Assembly: GCA_042095835.1 (NCBI GenBank)
Contig: JBELML010000006.1
Location: forward strand, 1 to 64,000
Source: DATFKA01 sp042095835
GTDB lineage: Bacteria > Bacteroidota > Bacteroidia > Chitinophagales > Saprospiraceae
Direction of reading: 5' to 3'
DNA: 64,000 nucleotides
Shown: piece after piece, positions 7,569-16,924 of the stretch
Position numbering within the stretch: position 1 is the first letter of the stretch
Layout: every line of letters begins with the position of its first letter
The notes under the pieces: model-generated
Told to the model about the DNA's origin: nothing
Databases searched by the model: none
What the model saw: only the letters and a program-made list of their open reading frames with translations
Program-made: the position numbers and the translations under genes

Positions 7569-10500
7569 ATGCCGACACCATTAAAAAAAGCACTTCAGCT
7601 GACTTTCTTCTTGATTGTACTACATACCCCTTTTTTGAGCTATGCTCAGGAATGTGGCAACGCCCAATCTCCCAACCTCATTATCAATGGCGACTTTGGA
7701 GAAGGTATCTCTAATGTATCAAACAACCTATCTGGCATCAATTCTAGCTTGATGTATACCTCTACTCCACCTCCTGAAGATGGCTTCTACTCCCTGAGTA
7801 ACAACACTGGCGGCTTCGGTGGCTTCGGAGATTTCGCAGGAGAGAACTGGATCAATATCGGAGACAATAGCAGTAGCTCACAAGGCTACTTTATGATCGC
7901 CAATCCAGGTATGGATGGCGCTAGATTTGACTACACTATCAATGGATGTAGTGGTCTGCGCTATAATTTCTCCTTTGATGTGATCAATATGTTCGAACCC
8001 GATTTTGAGAGAGATACCCTGCCCCAATTCCAATTACTCATCAATGATAATCTAGTGGCTGATTTTGGCCCACTTCCACAAGATGAGCGCTGGTATACCT
8101 TTGAGCATTCCTTTATACTTGAAGAAGAACCCACAACGATCAGTATCATTGGATTTGCAGCAGACACGGCAAGCGATGTTTTTGGTTTAGACAATATCCT
8201 CTTGCAACGCTGTGCCCCAGACCTGGACCTCTTCCAGCTAGATGAGCGACCACGCTGTCCGGGAGATGATATCGTATTTGGCTTTACTGCGCCAGATAGT
8301 CTGAATTTATTTTATCAACTAGAGGTTTCCATTGATGTGGAAGATTCCTGGATTTTTGTAAGTAGCCCAAACGATAATGATCAATTTATCGTCAATAATA
8401 TTCCTCCTAATGCACGTTACCGCATCGTAGGTGCCGAAACGGAAGAAGGACTCAACAATCCCAACTGCCATTTCTATACGACCACCTATGCCGTAGCCTA
8501 TACGACGCCCTCTAGTTGCCAAAGTGTCATCGAATCTATTGGAGAGCTATGCGAAGGCAGCCGTGGAGATAATATCTTTCCCGATGGTGATTTCGGCAGT
8601 GGTTCTGCCAATGTCTTGAGTACCGATCCTAGATTAGCGCCGGGTTTTGTATATCAACGCAATCCTCCTCCCAATGATGGCTTTTATACCATCACCAACA
8701 ATACCGGTCCCTGGGGTTCTTTTGCCAACACTTGGCTGAATATCCAAGATAATAGCGACGATCCTAATGGCTATATGATGGTTGTTAATGCTACTTTTGA
8801 ACCAGGGATTTTTTATGAGAAAACCGTACCAGTTTGTGAGAATACCAACTACGAGTTTTCAGCGGATATCATCAATATTACCGACCCCAATTTCTCTCCC
8901 AACTTTATAGCCCCTAACCTTTCTTTCCTGATCAATGATCAAGTTATACTGGAGACCGGAAACATTCAAAACGATGGCAACTGGCGCACCTTTGGTTTTA
9001 CCTTTACTACTCGTACTGGTGTCAATGCGATCAAACTCACGCTTAGAAACAATGCTCCTGGAGGTTTTGGTAATGACCTAGCCCTAGACAATATCTCCTT
9101 TAGGCCCTGTGGCCCAGGCGCAGCAATACCAGACTCTACTGAAGTATGCCTAGGAAAAACCTCCACTTTAGATGCCAATATCACGCTAGCAGATGAGTTT
9201 CCCACTTTAGCTTTTCAATGGCAGGTGTCTACAGATGAGGGATTCAACTGGGCAGATGTACCTGGAGAAAACGGGATCACCATCGATCTGGACGACCCAC
9301 AGGCTGGCGATTGGTATCGACTCAAGTTGGCTAATAAGGAGCAAAATCTAGGCAATTTTTCTTGTCAATCTTTTTCTAATATTGCCATCCTCAAAGGACA
9401 AGATCCCGATCAAGTCATCATTGATACAATCTGTGATAATGAATCTGTCATGCTGAATAATATCACCTTTGACACCACTGGCAATTACCTCATTGGCATT
9501 CCCAGAGGACCACAAGACTGTGATAGTGTGATCGACTTGAGGCTCACTTCTTATCCAAGCTACGAAATGAGTATCGCTGCCGAAATTTGCCAAAGTGACA
9601 CCTTCGTTTTAGGCAGTCAAACCCTACAATTTGCCGGCAACTTTACGGAGGTTTTTCAGACCGTCCAGGGTTGTGATAGTACCGTCAATGTGAGCCTTGT
9701 CGTACAGCCAGAATATGAATTCATTGATACCATGATTCTCTGTTCCGGGGAGTCTTTTAATGGCCGACTCTACTTCCAAGACACCATAGAATCCGATTTC
9801 TTAAGAACGGTAGAAGGCTGCGATAGTGTACTATCCACTTATTTTAGAATCCTTCCTAGCCAGGGCCAAAGATTCATCAGGGAATTTTGTCCAGGGGAGA
9901 CCTTCATCGGGAATACCGTCAATCAAGACACCCTCGTATCGATTGGAGGCTTCAATGGAATCACCTGCGATAGTGTCACCATTTATGAGCTGCGACTTTT
10001 TGATGACCCACCGACCGAAATCCAAGGGCCAGCTCTTATTTGTAATGACGAAACGGCGACCCTTTCCCTTCCAGGTTTCAGAAATTATCAATGGTCTACT
10101 ACTGATACTAGTCAAAGTATCTTAGCTACCGATGCGGGCATCTACGAGGTGGAAGTCATCTCCGATAATAACTGCATCTACCGAGATTCCTTCGAGCTAA
10201 ATGTTTCCACCCTAGCAGCTACAACTACAAGTACAGACGTCAATTGCTTTGGGCAAAACGATGGCCAAATTCGGATCACTAGCTTGAGTGGAGGGGCACA
10301 ACCTTATATATCGACCTTAAACGGGCAGGCTTTGGGAGATGCTCGGACCTTCGATAATCTTGCTCCGGGCAACTATACTTTGGTGATAGAAGAAGGAAAT
10401 GGTTGTTTCCTACAAGAACAATTCACCCTGACCGAACCGCCTCTTTTCACCCTTGAGCTGACGACAGATGAAACCACTATCACATTGGGTCAGTCTACTC

Positions 10501-10979
10501 CACTGCTTTTGAATCCTAGCCGAGGGGCAGCCACCATAGCATGGTCTCCAAGCGATAGCCTGAGCTGTATCGACTGCCTAGCCCCCATTGCCAATCCAAC
10601 TAATAATATCACCTACGAGGCCATGGTCGTAGATAGTGCGGGCTGCGAAGCCAATGCCAGCATTGCTATTAGTGTAGACAAAAACAGGAGACTTTATGTC
10701 CCTAATGCCTTTTCGCCCAATGGTGATGGCATAAACGACAGTTTCTTTCCTTTTCTGTTGGAAAACGTGCAGGAAGTCCTCCATTTTGTCATCACCGATC
10801 GCTGGGGAAATATCCTCCATAAAGTAGTTGAGGTATCGCCCAACGATCCTGTACTCGAATGGGATGGTCTATTCAATAATCAACCCATGGGTACTGGCGT
10901 ATACCTCTGGCGTTTGGCCCTGGAATTTAAGGACGGTGTGGTATCCGATTATAGTGGCAGTGTGCAGTTAGTGCGGTAG
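7569..10979 (+). CDS. Secreted adhesin-like protein with gliding-motility (CHU_C-type) C-terminal sorting domain
   Basis: An 1136-residue exported protein. A signal peptide covers residues 1 to about 26 (ends SYAQ). Two related ~180-residue domains follow at about 38-215 and 334-513; both contain an NG/PDGDFG start, PPPxDGFY, an N-T-G-rich segment, NxNYxF/RYNF-type strands and end in LDNI-x-x-RC. These resemble jelly-roll carbohydrate-binding modules. Cysteine-spaced repeats with C-D-S-V motifs occupy about 600-800, then a SprB-like GxNDGxI segment near 890. The C-terminal ~90 residues (VPNAFSPNGDGINDSF, ITDRWG, YLWRL) are the type B T9SS sorting domain. It is probably surface-attached or secreted by type IX secretion. 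Ligand unknown. Confidence 0.88.
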   Translation: MPTPLKKALQLTFFLIVLHTPFLSYAQECGNAQSPNLIINGDFGEGISNVSNNLSGINSSLMYTSTPPPEDGFYSLSNNTGGFGGFGDFAGENWINIGDNSSSSQGYFMIANPGMDGARFDYTINGCSGLRYNFSFDVINMFEPDFERDTLPQFQLLINDNLVADFGPLPQDERWYTFEHSFILEEEPTTISIIGFAADTASDVFGLDNILLQRCAPDLDLFQLDERPRCPGDDIVFGFTAPDSLNLFYQLEVSIDVEDSWIFVSSPNDNDQFIVNNIPPNARYRIVGAETEEGLNNPNCHFYTTTYAVAYTTPSSCQSVIESIGELCEGSRGDNIFPDGDFGSGSANVLSTDPRLAPGFVYQRNPPPNDGFYTITNNTGPWGSFANTWLNIQDNSDDPNGYMMVVNATFEPGIFYEKTVPVCENTNYEFSADIINITDPNFSPNFIAPNLSFLINDQVILETGNIQNDGNWRTFGFTFTTRTGVNAIKLTLRNNAPGGFGNDLALDNISFRPCGPGAAIPDSTEVCLGKTSTLDANITLADEFPTLAFQWQVSTDEGFNWADVPGENGITIDLDDPQAGDWYRLKLANKEQNLGNFSCQSFSNIAILKGQDPDQVIIDTICDNESVMLNNITFDTTGNYLIGIPRGPQDCDSVIDLRLTSYPSYEMSIAAEICQSDTFVLGSQTLQFAGNFTEVFQTVQGCDSTVNVSLVVQPEYEFIDTMILCSGESFNGRLYFQDTIESDFLRTVEGCDSVLSTYFRILPSQGQRFIREFCPGETFIGNTVNQDTLVSIGGFNGITCDSVTIYELRLFDDPPTEIQGPALICNDETATLSLPGFRNYQWSTTDTSQSILATDAGIYEVEVISDNNCIYRDSFELNVSTLAATTTSTDVNCFGQNDGQIRITSLSGGAQPYISTLNGQALGDARTFDNLAPGNYTLVIEEGNGCFLQEQFTLTEPPLFTLELTTDETTITLGQSTPLLLNPSRGAATIAWSPSDSLSCIDCLAPIANPTNNITYEAMVVDSAGCEANASIAISVDKNRRLYVPNAFSPNGDGINDSFFPFLLENVQEVLHFVITDRWGNILHKVVEVSPNDPVLEWDGLFNNQPMGTGVYLWRLALEFKDGVVSDYSGSVQLVR

Positions 10980-10982
10980 CCC

Positions 10983-12065
10983 TTATTGGACCATTCGCCC
11001 TTTCCATTCGTATTTTTTCACGAGGTTTGCTAGTAGGCCAACACTAGCGATATAGGTGATATGCAAGATTTGTTGTAGGAGAAAGTTGCGCAGTAAATCG
11101 GGGCGCTCAAAGAATTGGGTAGCCTTTTTTAGAAAGGCATAGTCGACCCCAGTTTTTATAAAAAAAAGAAGAAAAAACAAAGGCAGAAAACGGCTAGGAT
11201 AGAGGAGCCCAAATACAAGGGCAGCTATAATCGTCCAGCAATAAAAAAAGACTAAAGCTAGGGCGGCGGTGACTTTCCACTCTGGATAAACAGCCGATTT
11301 TGAGGCCCAGCGGAGGCGTTGTCTGATAAAATGTTGCCAACTAGGTTGTGCAAGAGTATGTACGGTAGCCGCTTTATTTTTTATAAAACCAATGCCCTGT
11401 GGATAGGCTTTAGCCATCTTTTGCATGAGCAGCATATCATCACCACTGGCCAAATGATCGATTCCAGCAAAGCCATTTACTTTTTGGTAGGCTTCGCGAG
11501 AATACGCCAAATTCGCCCCATTGGCCATTCGCATCCACTGTCGCTGTATACCTGCACCAGTGATGAGCATCATCCCTTGGTAATCCAGTGATTGAAAACG
11601 CTCCATCAAATTTTGCTCCTGGTAGAAATTCACAGGAGCACCGATACAATGGAATTGATGACTTTGATAGAACTTGGCAAAAATACTAAGCCAAGTTTCA
11701 GGTACTACACTATCTGCATCGGTAGTCATTATGAGTTGGGCACTTCCTCGCTGAATCCCAGCAGCAATTGCCGCTTTTTTACCTTGCCCTCCTTCCAATT
11801 CATCCGATAATTGGACTAAATACAAGTTGGCGTGGTTTTGCTGCAGCCGCTTGACTACCGCGACCGTCTCATCTGTCGAATGATCATCAACCACCCAAAC
11901 CTTATAAAGGCTATAATCATTTTTAAAAATCGATCGCAGGCAAGCTTCTATATTTTGGGCTTCATTTCGTGCGGGTAGGATCACGTCTATGGCTATTTCC
12001 TGGTCTAATCCATCCGTCATCTTAAAGGCGGGTAGGGCATTCCATCCCTGCTTATAATGTTGCAT
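10983..12065 (-). CDS. Family 2 glycosyltransferase with C-terminal membrane helices
   Basis: A 360-residue GT2 enzyme with a GT-A fold. Motifs: the N-terminal PARNEAQNIE loop (31-40), VVDDHSTDET for the nucleotide, the metal-binding DAD at 116-118, the acceptor-side GDD at 208-210 and QRLRW at 249-253, the Q/RxxRW motif of processive and membrane GT2 enzymes. Two or three hydrophobic helices follow residue 265. It transfers a sugar from a nucleotide donor to a membrane-associated acceptor at the cytoplasmic face. Its stop lies 4 bp from that of the convergent adhesin gene, leaving no room for a terminator. Lipid or cell-envelope glycan are equally possible products. Confidence 0.87.
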   Translation of the reverse strand: MQHYKQGWNALPAFKMTDGLDQEIAIDVILPARNEAQNIEACLRSIFKNDYSLYKVWVVDDHSTDETVAVVKRLQQNHANLYLVQLSDELEGGQGKKAAIAAGIQRGSAQLIMTTDADSVVPETWLSIFAKFYQSHQFHCIGAPVNFYQEQNLMERFQSLDYQGMMLITGAGIQRQWMRMANGANLAYSREAYQKVNGFAGIDHLASGDDMLLMQKMAKAYPQGIGFIKNKAATVHTLAQPSWQHFIRQRLRWASKSAVYPEWKVTAALALVFFYCWTIIAALVFGLLYPSRFLPLFFLLFFIKTGVDYAFLKKATQFFERPDLLRNFLLQQILHITYIASVGLLANLVKKYEWKGRMVQ

Positions 12066-12120
12066 GAGTAGTAAATAAGCAAGAGCGAGAGGGAGTGTGA
12101 GTAGGTAGATGATATAGATG

Positions 12121-12193
12121 GTTTATGTTGTTTAGAGGTTTATGAGTTTATGTAGTTTAGAAGGTTATGAGTTTAGGAGGTTTAGGAGGTATG
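12121..12193. repeat. Loose 8-9-base word array (GTTTAKG type)
   Basis: Nine successive units of 7-9 bases, most with a TTTA core: GTTTATGT, TGTTTAGA, GGTTTATG, AGTTTATG, TAGTTTAG and so on. The top strand has almost no C. Purine-rich sequence continues leftwards to the glycosyltransferase start codon at 12065, but without clear periodicity. Confidence 0.6.
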
Positions 12194-12289
12194 TTGACCA
12201 AGGTTTGGGTAGGGCGTTTAAATATTTAAGCTCTAAACAATTCAACAAAATCTTCCGCCACCAATCGATAAGTCATTTTTTGATCGATA

Positions 12290-13204
12290 CTAAAAGATGG
12301 ACTCTTGGGTTAAAGTTGTCAACAACTCTAAAAACTTCATTCCTTTTGTGGAATTCCCTTTGGGATTCAGGCGCGGACTCCATACTGCGATAGCGTAGCG
12401 ATCTGGATGAACAGCAGCGATACCGCCACCTACACCGCTTTTCCCCGGCAAGCCTACTTTGAAGGAAAACTCTCCCGCCTCGTCGTAGAAACCGCAGGTT
12501 TGCATGATCGCATTGATCCGTTTGGTATGCATTAAACTGGTGATTCTATTTCCAGTCAAGGGATTGATGCCATCGTTGGCCAGAAAAAGGAAGCTCGCCG
12601 CAAGTTCTTTGCAAGTCATTTTGATTGAACACAAATGGAAGTAAAGGTCCAATACCGCTTCGACTTTATGATGAATATTACCAAAAGATTTCATCAGATT
12701 GGCCAAAGCCGCGTTGCGAAAACCTGTCCTTTTTTCTGACAAGGCCGTTTTCTCACAGTAATAAATGGTCTCGTCCGATGATAAGGTTTGGATAAAGGCC
12801 AAAAGTTCTTCCTTGGGGCTGCTTAAATGGCCCATCAAGATATCGCAGATAACTATAGCCCCAGCATTGACCAATGGATTGCGTGGGATACCCTCATTAC
12901 GCTCTAGTACAAGGAGTGAGTTGAAGGAGGTACCCGAGGGCTCTACCCCTACCCTTTCCCAAATAGACTCTCCTATTTGGTCGTAGGCCATAGTTAAAGC
13001 CAAGACCTTAGCAACACTTTGGATGGAGAATTCCTCCTGCGCATCGCCAGTAGAGAAGTGCTGCCCATCGACGGTAGTGAGGTGGACCCCAAATTTATTA
13101 GGATCGACATGCCCCAACTCTGGGATATACGTGGCCACTTTCCCTGTATCCTGAAAATCCGCCATTTGTGCAAGCACCTTATCAATACAGCCTTGGTAGT
13201 TCAT
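12290..13204 (-). CDS. glsA: Glutaminase A
   Basis: A 304-residue serine-dependent glutaminase with the beta-lactamase/penicillin-binding fold, hydrolysing L-glutamine to glutamate and ammonia in the cytoplasm. The catalytic Ser63-Val-Ala-Lys66 tetrad sits in EEFSIQSVAKVLAL. Other family signatures include EPSGTSFNS, GIPRNPLVNAGAI (substrate Asn), the NAALA segment and GxPGKSGVGGGI near residue 256. The length matches the YbaS/GlsA family (about 300). It lies 31 bp downstream of the glycosidase gene on the same strand, so the two are probably co-transcribed, although there is no obvious functional link. Very secure assignment. Confidence 0.96.
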   Translation of the reverse strand: MNYQGCIDKVLAQMADFQDTGKVATYIPELGHVDPNKFGVHLTTVDGQHFSTGDAQEEFSIQSVAKVLALTMAYDQIGESIWERVGVEPSGTSFNSLLVLERNEGIPRNPLVNAGAIVICDILMGHLSSPKEELLAFIQTLSSDETIYYCEKTALSEKRTGFRNAALANLMKSFGNIHHKVEAVLDLYFHLCSIKMTCKELAASFLFLANDGINPLTGNRITSLMHTKRINAIMQTCGFYDEAGEFSFKVGLPGKSGVGGGIAAVHPDRYAIAVWSPRLNPKGNSTKGMKFLELLTTLTQESIF

Positions 13205-13234
13205 TTGAGTTTTTTGTTTAAATACACCAAATTT

Positions 13235-15658
13235 CTAAAACTCTACAACAATCAGCCTAGCCTTTGACCGTAGAACACCATCTTTAACAGGTACTGCTTT
13301 TTGATTGAGCCTCGCCTGCTCCACTCCTGCTGGCAACACCACCTGTATTTCCCAATCTTTTGTTTGTTCGATGGTATACCGCCTATTTTCCACGCTTAGC
13401 GAGATGGAATTATCTGCTACAGGAAGGTTTTTAAGACTTACATCCTGCCAGGAACTAGGCATTTGAGGTTCTATCTTGATGAGCTGGCGATGTGCTTCTG
13501 GTTGAATGCCAAAGAAAAAACCTACAATGGGTTTTGCCATACTGTAGATATTCCAGGCTTGTACGAGCATCCCATAATCCGGCGACACTTCATACATCGA
13601 GCCTGGTGCAGCATAGCTAAATGAGCGTACCATCCGCTCTAAATAATCCAAGGCATCATCCATTTGTCCATACTGACAGGAAGCAATCGCTTGTACACCT
13701 GTTGGTAAAGTCATCACGGCTCCGGTATAATTAAAGCTTTCTTTGGCTTTCAATGCGGCGAAAGCTTCGAGGTCATTCTCTTCTTTTTTGCGATCGATAC
13801 CCGTCACATAAACCCCAAAAGGGTTGACGAATTTTTGAGCGGTCTCCAGCGCTTCCAGGGCTTTATCACGGTCGGCAATACCAACTTCCAAAGGCGTATT
13901 CACCACCCAATTATGATAAAAGGCGTAGGGCGCTAGACCTGCTTGATTGGAGGTTTCCAATTTTTGCTCCGTTAGCTTTAAATCAGCCACTGACCAGGTT
14001 TTGCCTAGCGTATCTGCACGCACTAAGGCATCTGCCAGCAAGGTTTTCGCTTTCGCTAAATCTGCACGAAAATCTGCGTAGGATTTTTCATCTTCCACCC
14101 ACCATTCTGCGTTGATTTTTTCAGCAAGTGCTGTAGCTTTTTGCTGGTATTCCTCACTTTTCTCCTCCTCTTCAAAATAGGCAGCCATTTTAGCCGCTGC
14201 GGCATAGGCTTCTTGGGTGTAGGCGATCACATCCATCATTTCTGCATCCATGCCTCTGATCTCCATCATTCCGTGGCCATCGGGATAACCGTTTTTATCT
14301 TCGTCCTGCTCTTCTAGCCAAATAAGGGCTTTTTGAGTTTGTGGGTAAGCTCTTTCCAGAAAAGCGACATCGTTGGTCCAGCGAAAGTACTCCCAAGCGG
14401 TTGAAATAAAATGGGGCGTTTCATTAATATTGCCAGGATTATAAACGGCCCCATTGGTGGAGACTTCGTGTACAATTCGGCCATTATCATTGGCTTTTTG
14501 GGACAAATCTAGCAAAGTGTACATCGCCGCTTTAGCAATCTCGGGCATACCCGCGTGAATAAGTCCTCTGACACTGTAGGTCTGATCACAGCCAAACCAC
14601 CAGGGATAATCCGGAATACCCGCAGCAATACCCGCGCCTATACCCTCTACCTCAAAATGTAGCCAGTCACTAGCATATTTTGTCCACAGAAAGGCCTGAT
14701 TGAGTACATCGCCCTGAGCCTCTAATACCGCAGTTTCCTTAATCGTTTTGTATCGATTGTATTTCTTTTCTATTAGCTGTTCCGTTTTATCTTTTATGGC
14801 ATAATAATTCTCCTTGGCTTCTTGTAAAGATTGAGGAGAGCCCGTGATATAAAACTGGATGACTTTCTGCTCTCGAGCTGGAATAGCTAGGTGATATCTA
14901 TGGCCTTTGGTAATTCCTTGCCCAAGGGGTTGATCTTGGCAATTGAAATCAATAGCTCTCACTGGCAAGGAGGAACTACCCCAGATCGTGTACCACTCAT
15001 TATCCAAATCTTTAGCGACCCAAGCTTTCAAATCTTCGTCAAAATCTGCCTGATCCTGTCCATCAAGCATATCGGTACGCTCTCCTAACCAGACTGGCCG
15101 CAAATCTACCATTCCCGAAAAATCTAGGTAGCCTGTGAAGTCTTCTGCCTGATTATTTTCGACCACCAACTCTACTACTAAAGCAGACACATCATCAGGT
15201 ATCGCTTGGTATTGGGTAGCACTCAAGCCTATAGATGCCATATCAAAATCCTGGGCACTCATGATAGGGTAATTTCGAAAAGCGGTAGCTTGATTGAGGC
15301 AGACACTGTTGCCTTTATCATCAGAAATTTGCATTTGATAGCCATCCATCAACTTGATGGGATGCTGCCAGATGCCTCCCATTTCTCCTTTCACGTGCCA
15401 GCCAAGGTCCGGGAATTGTCCATTTTGATGCCCCACTACGTAGAGGTTTTTCCCAGCACAGACGTAAGGCGAATTGAGATAAGCGGCTTTCCCTTCAATA
15501 GACTCCATAAAGGGCACATACTCTTCTAATACAGCCTTGGTGGCTACTTTTGCCTCTACCGAAGTAGCTTGATCCGTACTTTCTACAGTAGGCGTCGACT
15601 CACAAGCAACAATAGGGAGAAGCAAGCAACAAAGGAGGACGATAGGATGATGCTTCAT
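13235..15658 (-). CDS. Lipoprotein glycosidase, six-hairpin (MGH1/GH63-like) family
   Basis: About 807 residues. The start at 15658 gives a lipoprotein signal peptide (MKHHPIVLLCC..., lipobox IVAC, lipidated Cys about residue 19), so the enzyme is probably anchored in the outer or inner membrane. An N-terminal beta-sandwich (to about 290) precedes an (alpha/alpha)6 domain with IPDYPWWFGCDQTYSVRGL, NETPHFISTAWEYFRW and an acidic loop DEDKNGYPDGHG like those of GH15/GH63/GH37 glucosidases. The last ~100 residues are a small beta domain. The probable substrates are alpha-glucosides such as maltodextrin, but trehalose or rhamnosides cannot be excluded. The first gene of a two-gene unit with glsA. 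Confidence 0.78.
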   Translation of the reverse strand: MKHHPIVLLCCLLLPIVACESTPTVESTDQATSVEAKVATKAVLEEYVPFMESIEGKAAYLNSPYVCAGKNLYVVGHQNGQFPDLGWHVKGEMGGIWQHPIKLMDGYQMQISDDKGNSVCLNQATAFRNYPIMSAQDFDMASIGLSATQYQAIPDDVSALVVELVVENNQAEDFTGYLDFSGMVDLRPVWLGERTDMLDGQDQADFDEDLKAWVAKDLDNEWYTIWGSSSLPVRAIDFNCQDQPLGQGITKGHRYHLAIPAREQKVIQFYITGSPQSLQEAKENYYAIKDKTEQLIEKKYNRYKTIKETAVLEAQGDVLNQAFLWTKYASDWLHFEVEGIGAGIAAGIPDYPWWFGCDQTYSVRGLIHAGMPEIAKAAMYTLLDLSQKANDNGRIVHEVSTNGAVYNPGNINETPHFISTAWEYFRWTNDVAFLERAYPQTQKALIWLEEQDEDKNGYPDGHGMMEIRGMDAEMMDVIAYTQEAYAAAAKMAAYFEEEEKSEEYQQKATALAEKINAEWWVEDEKSYADFRADLAKAKTLLADALVRADTLGKTWSVADLKLTEQKLETSNQAGLAPYAFYHNWVVNTPLEVGIADRDKALEALETAQKFVNPFGVYVTGIDRKKEENDLEAFAALKAKESFNYTGAVMTLPTGVQAIASCQYGQMDDALDYLERMVRSFSYAAPGSMYEVSPDYGMLVQAWNIYSMAKPIVGFFFGIQPEAHRQLIKIEPQMPSSWQDVSLKNLPVADNSISLSVENRRYTIEQTKDWEIQVVLPAGVEQARLNQKAVPVKDGVLRSKARLIVVEF

Positions 15659-15786
15659 TTTTTTGGTAATCAATATAGGGATTTATGATAAAAATCATCT
15701 AAAATCCTGATTATCCTCAATCGGGTCCCACGACATTCCAACTAACTTTAGAAAGAACCAAATATTCCTAACCAAATACAAGCATT

Positions 15787-16731
15787 ATGGGAACGGTAAT
15801 GATGGGGTATCCCAATAAAACCAGCTTCGAGGTGCATCCCTACACACTGCGCGACTTACTTGTCGCATTGGAATTGGGACCAGCAGATGATACTGTTTTA
15901 GAATACCTCTACTTCTTAAGTAAAAAGGTGCCGGTCAAGGCGGCCACCTTTATGCACGTGATTCCAAACTTCAGATGGTACGGTAGCTATACCGAAAATG
16001 ATGAAGATGTACTCGATCCTTATACGCTCAATACAACTATCCTCGAGGATATGCGCCAACGGATCAAGCAGCATCCTATCAGTGTTCAAGCCAAGTTTTC
16101 TAGCTTTGAAGTAGAGCATGGCGACCCACTTGAGGCCGTCCTGAAAGCTGCCGAAGACATCTTACCTGAGTTGCTAGTCATCGGCCAGAAATCAGGAAAA
16201 GGTGAGCACGGTATTTTAGCGCGGAACCTAGCCCGAAAAGTAGCTAGTAACGCCCTAATTATACCTCAAGGTGCCCAAGCTTCCTTGAGTAAAATCATCG
16301 TACCCATCGATTTTTCTAACGATTCTATCAAAGCTTTAAAAACCGCCATTTCTATCCAAGACCAACTTGAAGGAGCGGTGGAGATTCATGCTGTACATGT
16401 GTACCAAATGCCCAATTTGAGCATCTACAAAGTACAACGCACTCAAAAGGCGCTCAAACAGATGGTCGAAGAGGATCGTATCGAAGCTTTCCGTCGCTTC
16501 CTGAACAGCTACTTCCCTGGCTACAAAAGAGCCATCAACTTTGATCTAATTGAACAAGAAGGACCTGGTATCGCCAGATATATCCTCCAGTTCGCTAAAA
16601 AGAACAAAGCGGATATGATCGTCATGGGCGCTAAAGGACATTCAAAAGTCGAACGCCTATTATTGGGTTCCGTCACAGAGAAATTGTGTACACTCAATAA
16701 GCGCATTCCAACAATGATCGTGCGGATTTAG
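15787..16731 (+). CDS. Tandem-domain universal stress protein
   Basis: A 314-residue cytoplasmic protein with two UspA folds of about 150 residues. The second domain has a complete nucleotide-binding signature, MGAKGHSKVERLLLGSVTEK (G-x2-G-x9-G-S), suggesting ATP binding. The first has a weaker version, GQKSGKGEHGILARNLARKV. Its second-domain start (KIIVPIDFSNDS) is typical. Family members act in stress and energy sensing and have no fixed reaction. It precedes a CBS-domain gene, another adenylate-sensing fold, but a 190-bp spacer with word arrays separates them. The start at 15787 is the first ATG; another ATG seven codons later is possible. Confidence 0.88.
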   Translation: MGTVMMGYPNKTSFEVHPYTLRDLLVALELGPADDTVLEYLYFLSKKVPVKAATFMHVIPNFRWYGSYTENDEDVLDPYTLNTTILEDMRQRIKQHPISVQAKFSSFEVEHGDPLEAVLKAAEDILPELLVIGQKSGKGEHGILARNLARKVASNALIIPQGAQASLSKIIVPIDFSNDSIKALKTAISIQDQLEGAVEIHAVHVYQMPNLSIYKVQRTQKALKQMVEEDRIEAFRRFLNSYFPGYKRAINFDLIEQEGPGIARYILQFAKKNKADMIVMGAKGHSKVERLLLGSVTEKLCTLNKRIPTMIVRI

Positions 16732-16732
16732 A

Positions 16733-16781
16733 TGTCAGGTGTCAGGTAAAATGTGTCAAGTGGCAAGTAACAGATGCCATG
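16733..16781 (+). repeat. Heptamer array, left arm (TGTCAGG type)
   Basis: Seven successive 7-base units starting one base after the stop codon of the universal stress gene: TGTCAGG, TGTCAGG, TAAAATG, TGTCAAG, TGGCAAG, TAACAGA, TGCCATG. The first 15 bases are perfectly repeated in inverted form at 16864-16878. Confidence 0.75.
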
Positions 16782-16858
16782 GGCTAGGTTAATTCGACCA
16801 GAATGTATTGCTTCATACTACAATGGTCTCATTAAAAATTGGGTGAATTACATAATAC

Positions 16859-16893
16859 ACGGCACCTGACACCTGACACATGGCACATGGCAC
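16859..16893 (-). repeat. Heptamer array, right arm (inverted)
   Basis: Five 7-base units: ACGGCAC, CTGACAC, CTGACAC, ATGGCAC, ATGGCAC. They are the reverse complement of the left array's TGTCAGG word in another phase. The 77-bp core between the arms is not repetitive. The CBS gene starts 31 bp further on. Confidence 0.75.
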
Positions 16894-16924
16894 ATAATTT
16901 CAAAATTTCACAACCTAATCAATC

